In this document: in pieces, positions 63,149 through 64,000 of the stretch
Position numbering within the stretch: the stretch's first letter is position 1
Layout of the letters: each line of letters opens with the position of its first letter
Source of the DNA: Dimorphilus gyrociliatus
Lineage: Eukaryota; Annelida; Polychaeta; Dinophilidae
NCBI GenBank assembly: GCA_904063045.1
Contig: CAJFCJ010000001.1
Span: 379,501 to 443,500, forward strand
Reading direction: 5' to 3'
DNA length: 64,000 nt
Notes under the pieces: generated by a model
Told to the model about the DNA's origin: nothing
Database searches by the model: none
Seen by the model: only the letters and a program-made list of their open reading frames with translations
Made by a program: the position numbers and the translations under genes

Positions 63149-63707
63149 ATGAGTAGGAATTTATTCATTACGATTCTAATTAATCTGATTATCACGAACT
63201 GCGTTCCGGCTAATAAAAGGGACGAATCGATGGAAATAGAAGATAGTATTAGGAAAAGTATAGAATTGGAAGAAGAGGTAATAAACTATTCGAAATGTAA
63301 TATACAGCTAGTAATCGGGTTTTACTATATTATTTATAAAGATAAAGAAGGAAGAGTTAGACAGCGAAAACGGTTTAACCAGTAGAGAAATATTTGATAT
63401 GAAGATTAAAGAAGAATTGGAATGGGAAGATGAAGATTTAGAAGAATCGAGGACTAACTACTTTAGACGGAAAATGAAAGATATGGAAAAGGAAAAATTT
63501 CAAGCTCGCGAAACGAATCTCCCCAACGAACCAGGTGAGACGTTTTTATTGTTTGCTTATACTGTTTCTAATAAAATTCTTTCATCGCCAGATCATACCA
63601 CGGAACCGACGAATTCTGCTGCTAGTCTAAAGATTACAAGCGCCTTGTGGTTTTTATTTGCTAGTATGTTTATCAATCTGCTGATGTTAACGCCATCTAT
63701 TGCTTGA
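63149..63707 (+). CDS. Small secreted acidic protein, probably GPI-anchored, three exons, 145 aa
   Basis: The exons are 63149-63277, 63342-63534 and 63592-63707, with phases 0 and 1 and introns of 64 and 57 nt. The N-terminus is a signal peptide (MSRNLFITILINLIITNC, cleavage near CVPA). The middle is highly charged (KIKEELEWEDEDLEESR, KMKDMEKEKF). The C-terminus is a small-residue patch (TNSAAS) followed by a hydrophobic tail that ends the protein (ALWFLFASMFINLLML), typical of a GPI-attachment signal; a single C-terminal TM helix is the alternative. An AATAAA lies 13 nt after the stop at 63720-63725. A TCACGTGA at 63058-63065 and a TTTAAAG element near 63090 lie in the proximal promoter. No family was recognised. 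Intron 2 has no in-frame stop and a length divisible by three, so it could be retained. Confidence 0.62.
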
Positions 63708-64000
63708 GTAAATGATCCTAATAAACTCCAGCCTGCAGTATTCGTAATCGGCCAAATATGAATTTCCCCTTAGTCAATTTTTTTATTTCCTTTTTATATT
63801 GTACATTTGAAAGAGACCGTCAAATTGTCAATAATTTTTCTCTTAAATTTATATATGATAATAAAAAGGAAAGAACGATATTTTGGATTTTTTTTATATC
63901 CAAAGGGAAACCTAGAAATGACTGGAATACTAACTAATAACATTGATAAAAGTGAATATATATATATATATATAAATTTATATATATAAATTTATATATA
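63708..64000. other. 3' flank ending in a TA-rich tandem repeat
   Basis: Contains the poly(A) signal of the preceding gene. The last 45 nt are (TA)n with a repeated ATAAATTTATAT unit that runs off the window edge. Confidence 0.7.

Noticed and set aside
1-64000. tRNA, rRNA, CRISPR, transposase or reverse-transcriptase sequences
   Set aside because: I looked for B-box-like GGTTCGA, direct-repeat arrays and RT/transposase motifs and found none that held up. A GTTCGAACC at about 20283 has no matching A box or cloverleaf.

Overview
This is a window of metazoan nuclear DNA. It is AT-rich and full of simple repeats. Its genes are split by spliceosomal introns with GT..AG ends; many introns are only 40-100 nt and a few are 1-8 kb. 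The gene content (an alpha7-like nicotinic receptor, a TRH-type neuropeptide receptor, Roundabout, PRDM13, Headcase, myo-inositol oxygenase, a SUEL-lectin/CUB membrane protein) points to a bilaterian. The protein-level look and small introns suggest a small-genome lophotrochozoan, perhaps an annelid such as Dimorphilus, but the species is an inference and was not tested. All gene models were built by hand from the sequence by matching reading frame, splice sites and intron phase.

Layout. 1-798 (-): N-terminal part of a Headcase protein, running off the left edge. 1334-3427 (-): an unrecognised six-exon gene (about 312 aa). 4590-5763 (-): complete myo-inositol oxygenase in six exons. 6908-7260 (-): a two-exon gene for a small protein with nine cysteines in its first 26 residues. 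8391-15489 (+): an alpha7-like nicotinic acetylcholine receptor subunit. 21483-25521 (+): a TRH-receptor-like GPCR in two coding exons with a 3 kb intron. 31573-45568 (+): complete Roundabout (5 Ig, 3 FN3, TM, cytoplasmic tail) in 12 exons with an 8 kb intron. 53902-56197 (+): complete PRDM13 in three exons. 57093-58594 (-): a SUEL-lectin/CUB/sushi-like/TM protein whose 5' exon was not found. 63149-63707 (+): a small secreted, probably GPI-anchored acidic protein with no family recognised. The stretches between are mostly AT-rich, microsatellite-bearing noncoding DNA.

The most striking observation is in the nicotinic receptor gene. Three tandem 87-nt exons (12637-12723, 13377-13463, 13529-13615) each encode the pore-lining M2 helix. 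All have the same phase (1 in, 1 out), so any one of them can join the flanking M1 and M3 exons. They differ at pore positions 9' (Leu or Met), 13' (Val or Met) and 20' (Glu or Lys). A single gene could therefore make three pore types by mutually exclusive splicing. Insect Dalpha6-type receptors are known to have alternative M2 exons, so this is either an ancient arrangement or a convergent one.

Other observations are a tandem (GTNNGT) splice donor in Roundabout that would switch between full-length and truncated receptors, and three octamers that recur far more often than base composition predicts (AGATGGCG, TCACGTGA, TAGGCCTA). Several genes belong to neural development or signalling (Robo, PRDM13, nAChR, TRHR-like), but the window shows no operon-like organisation and they need not act together.
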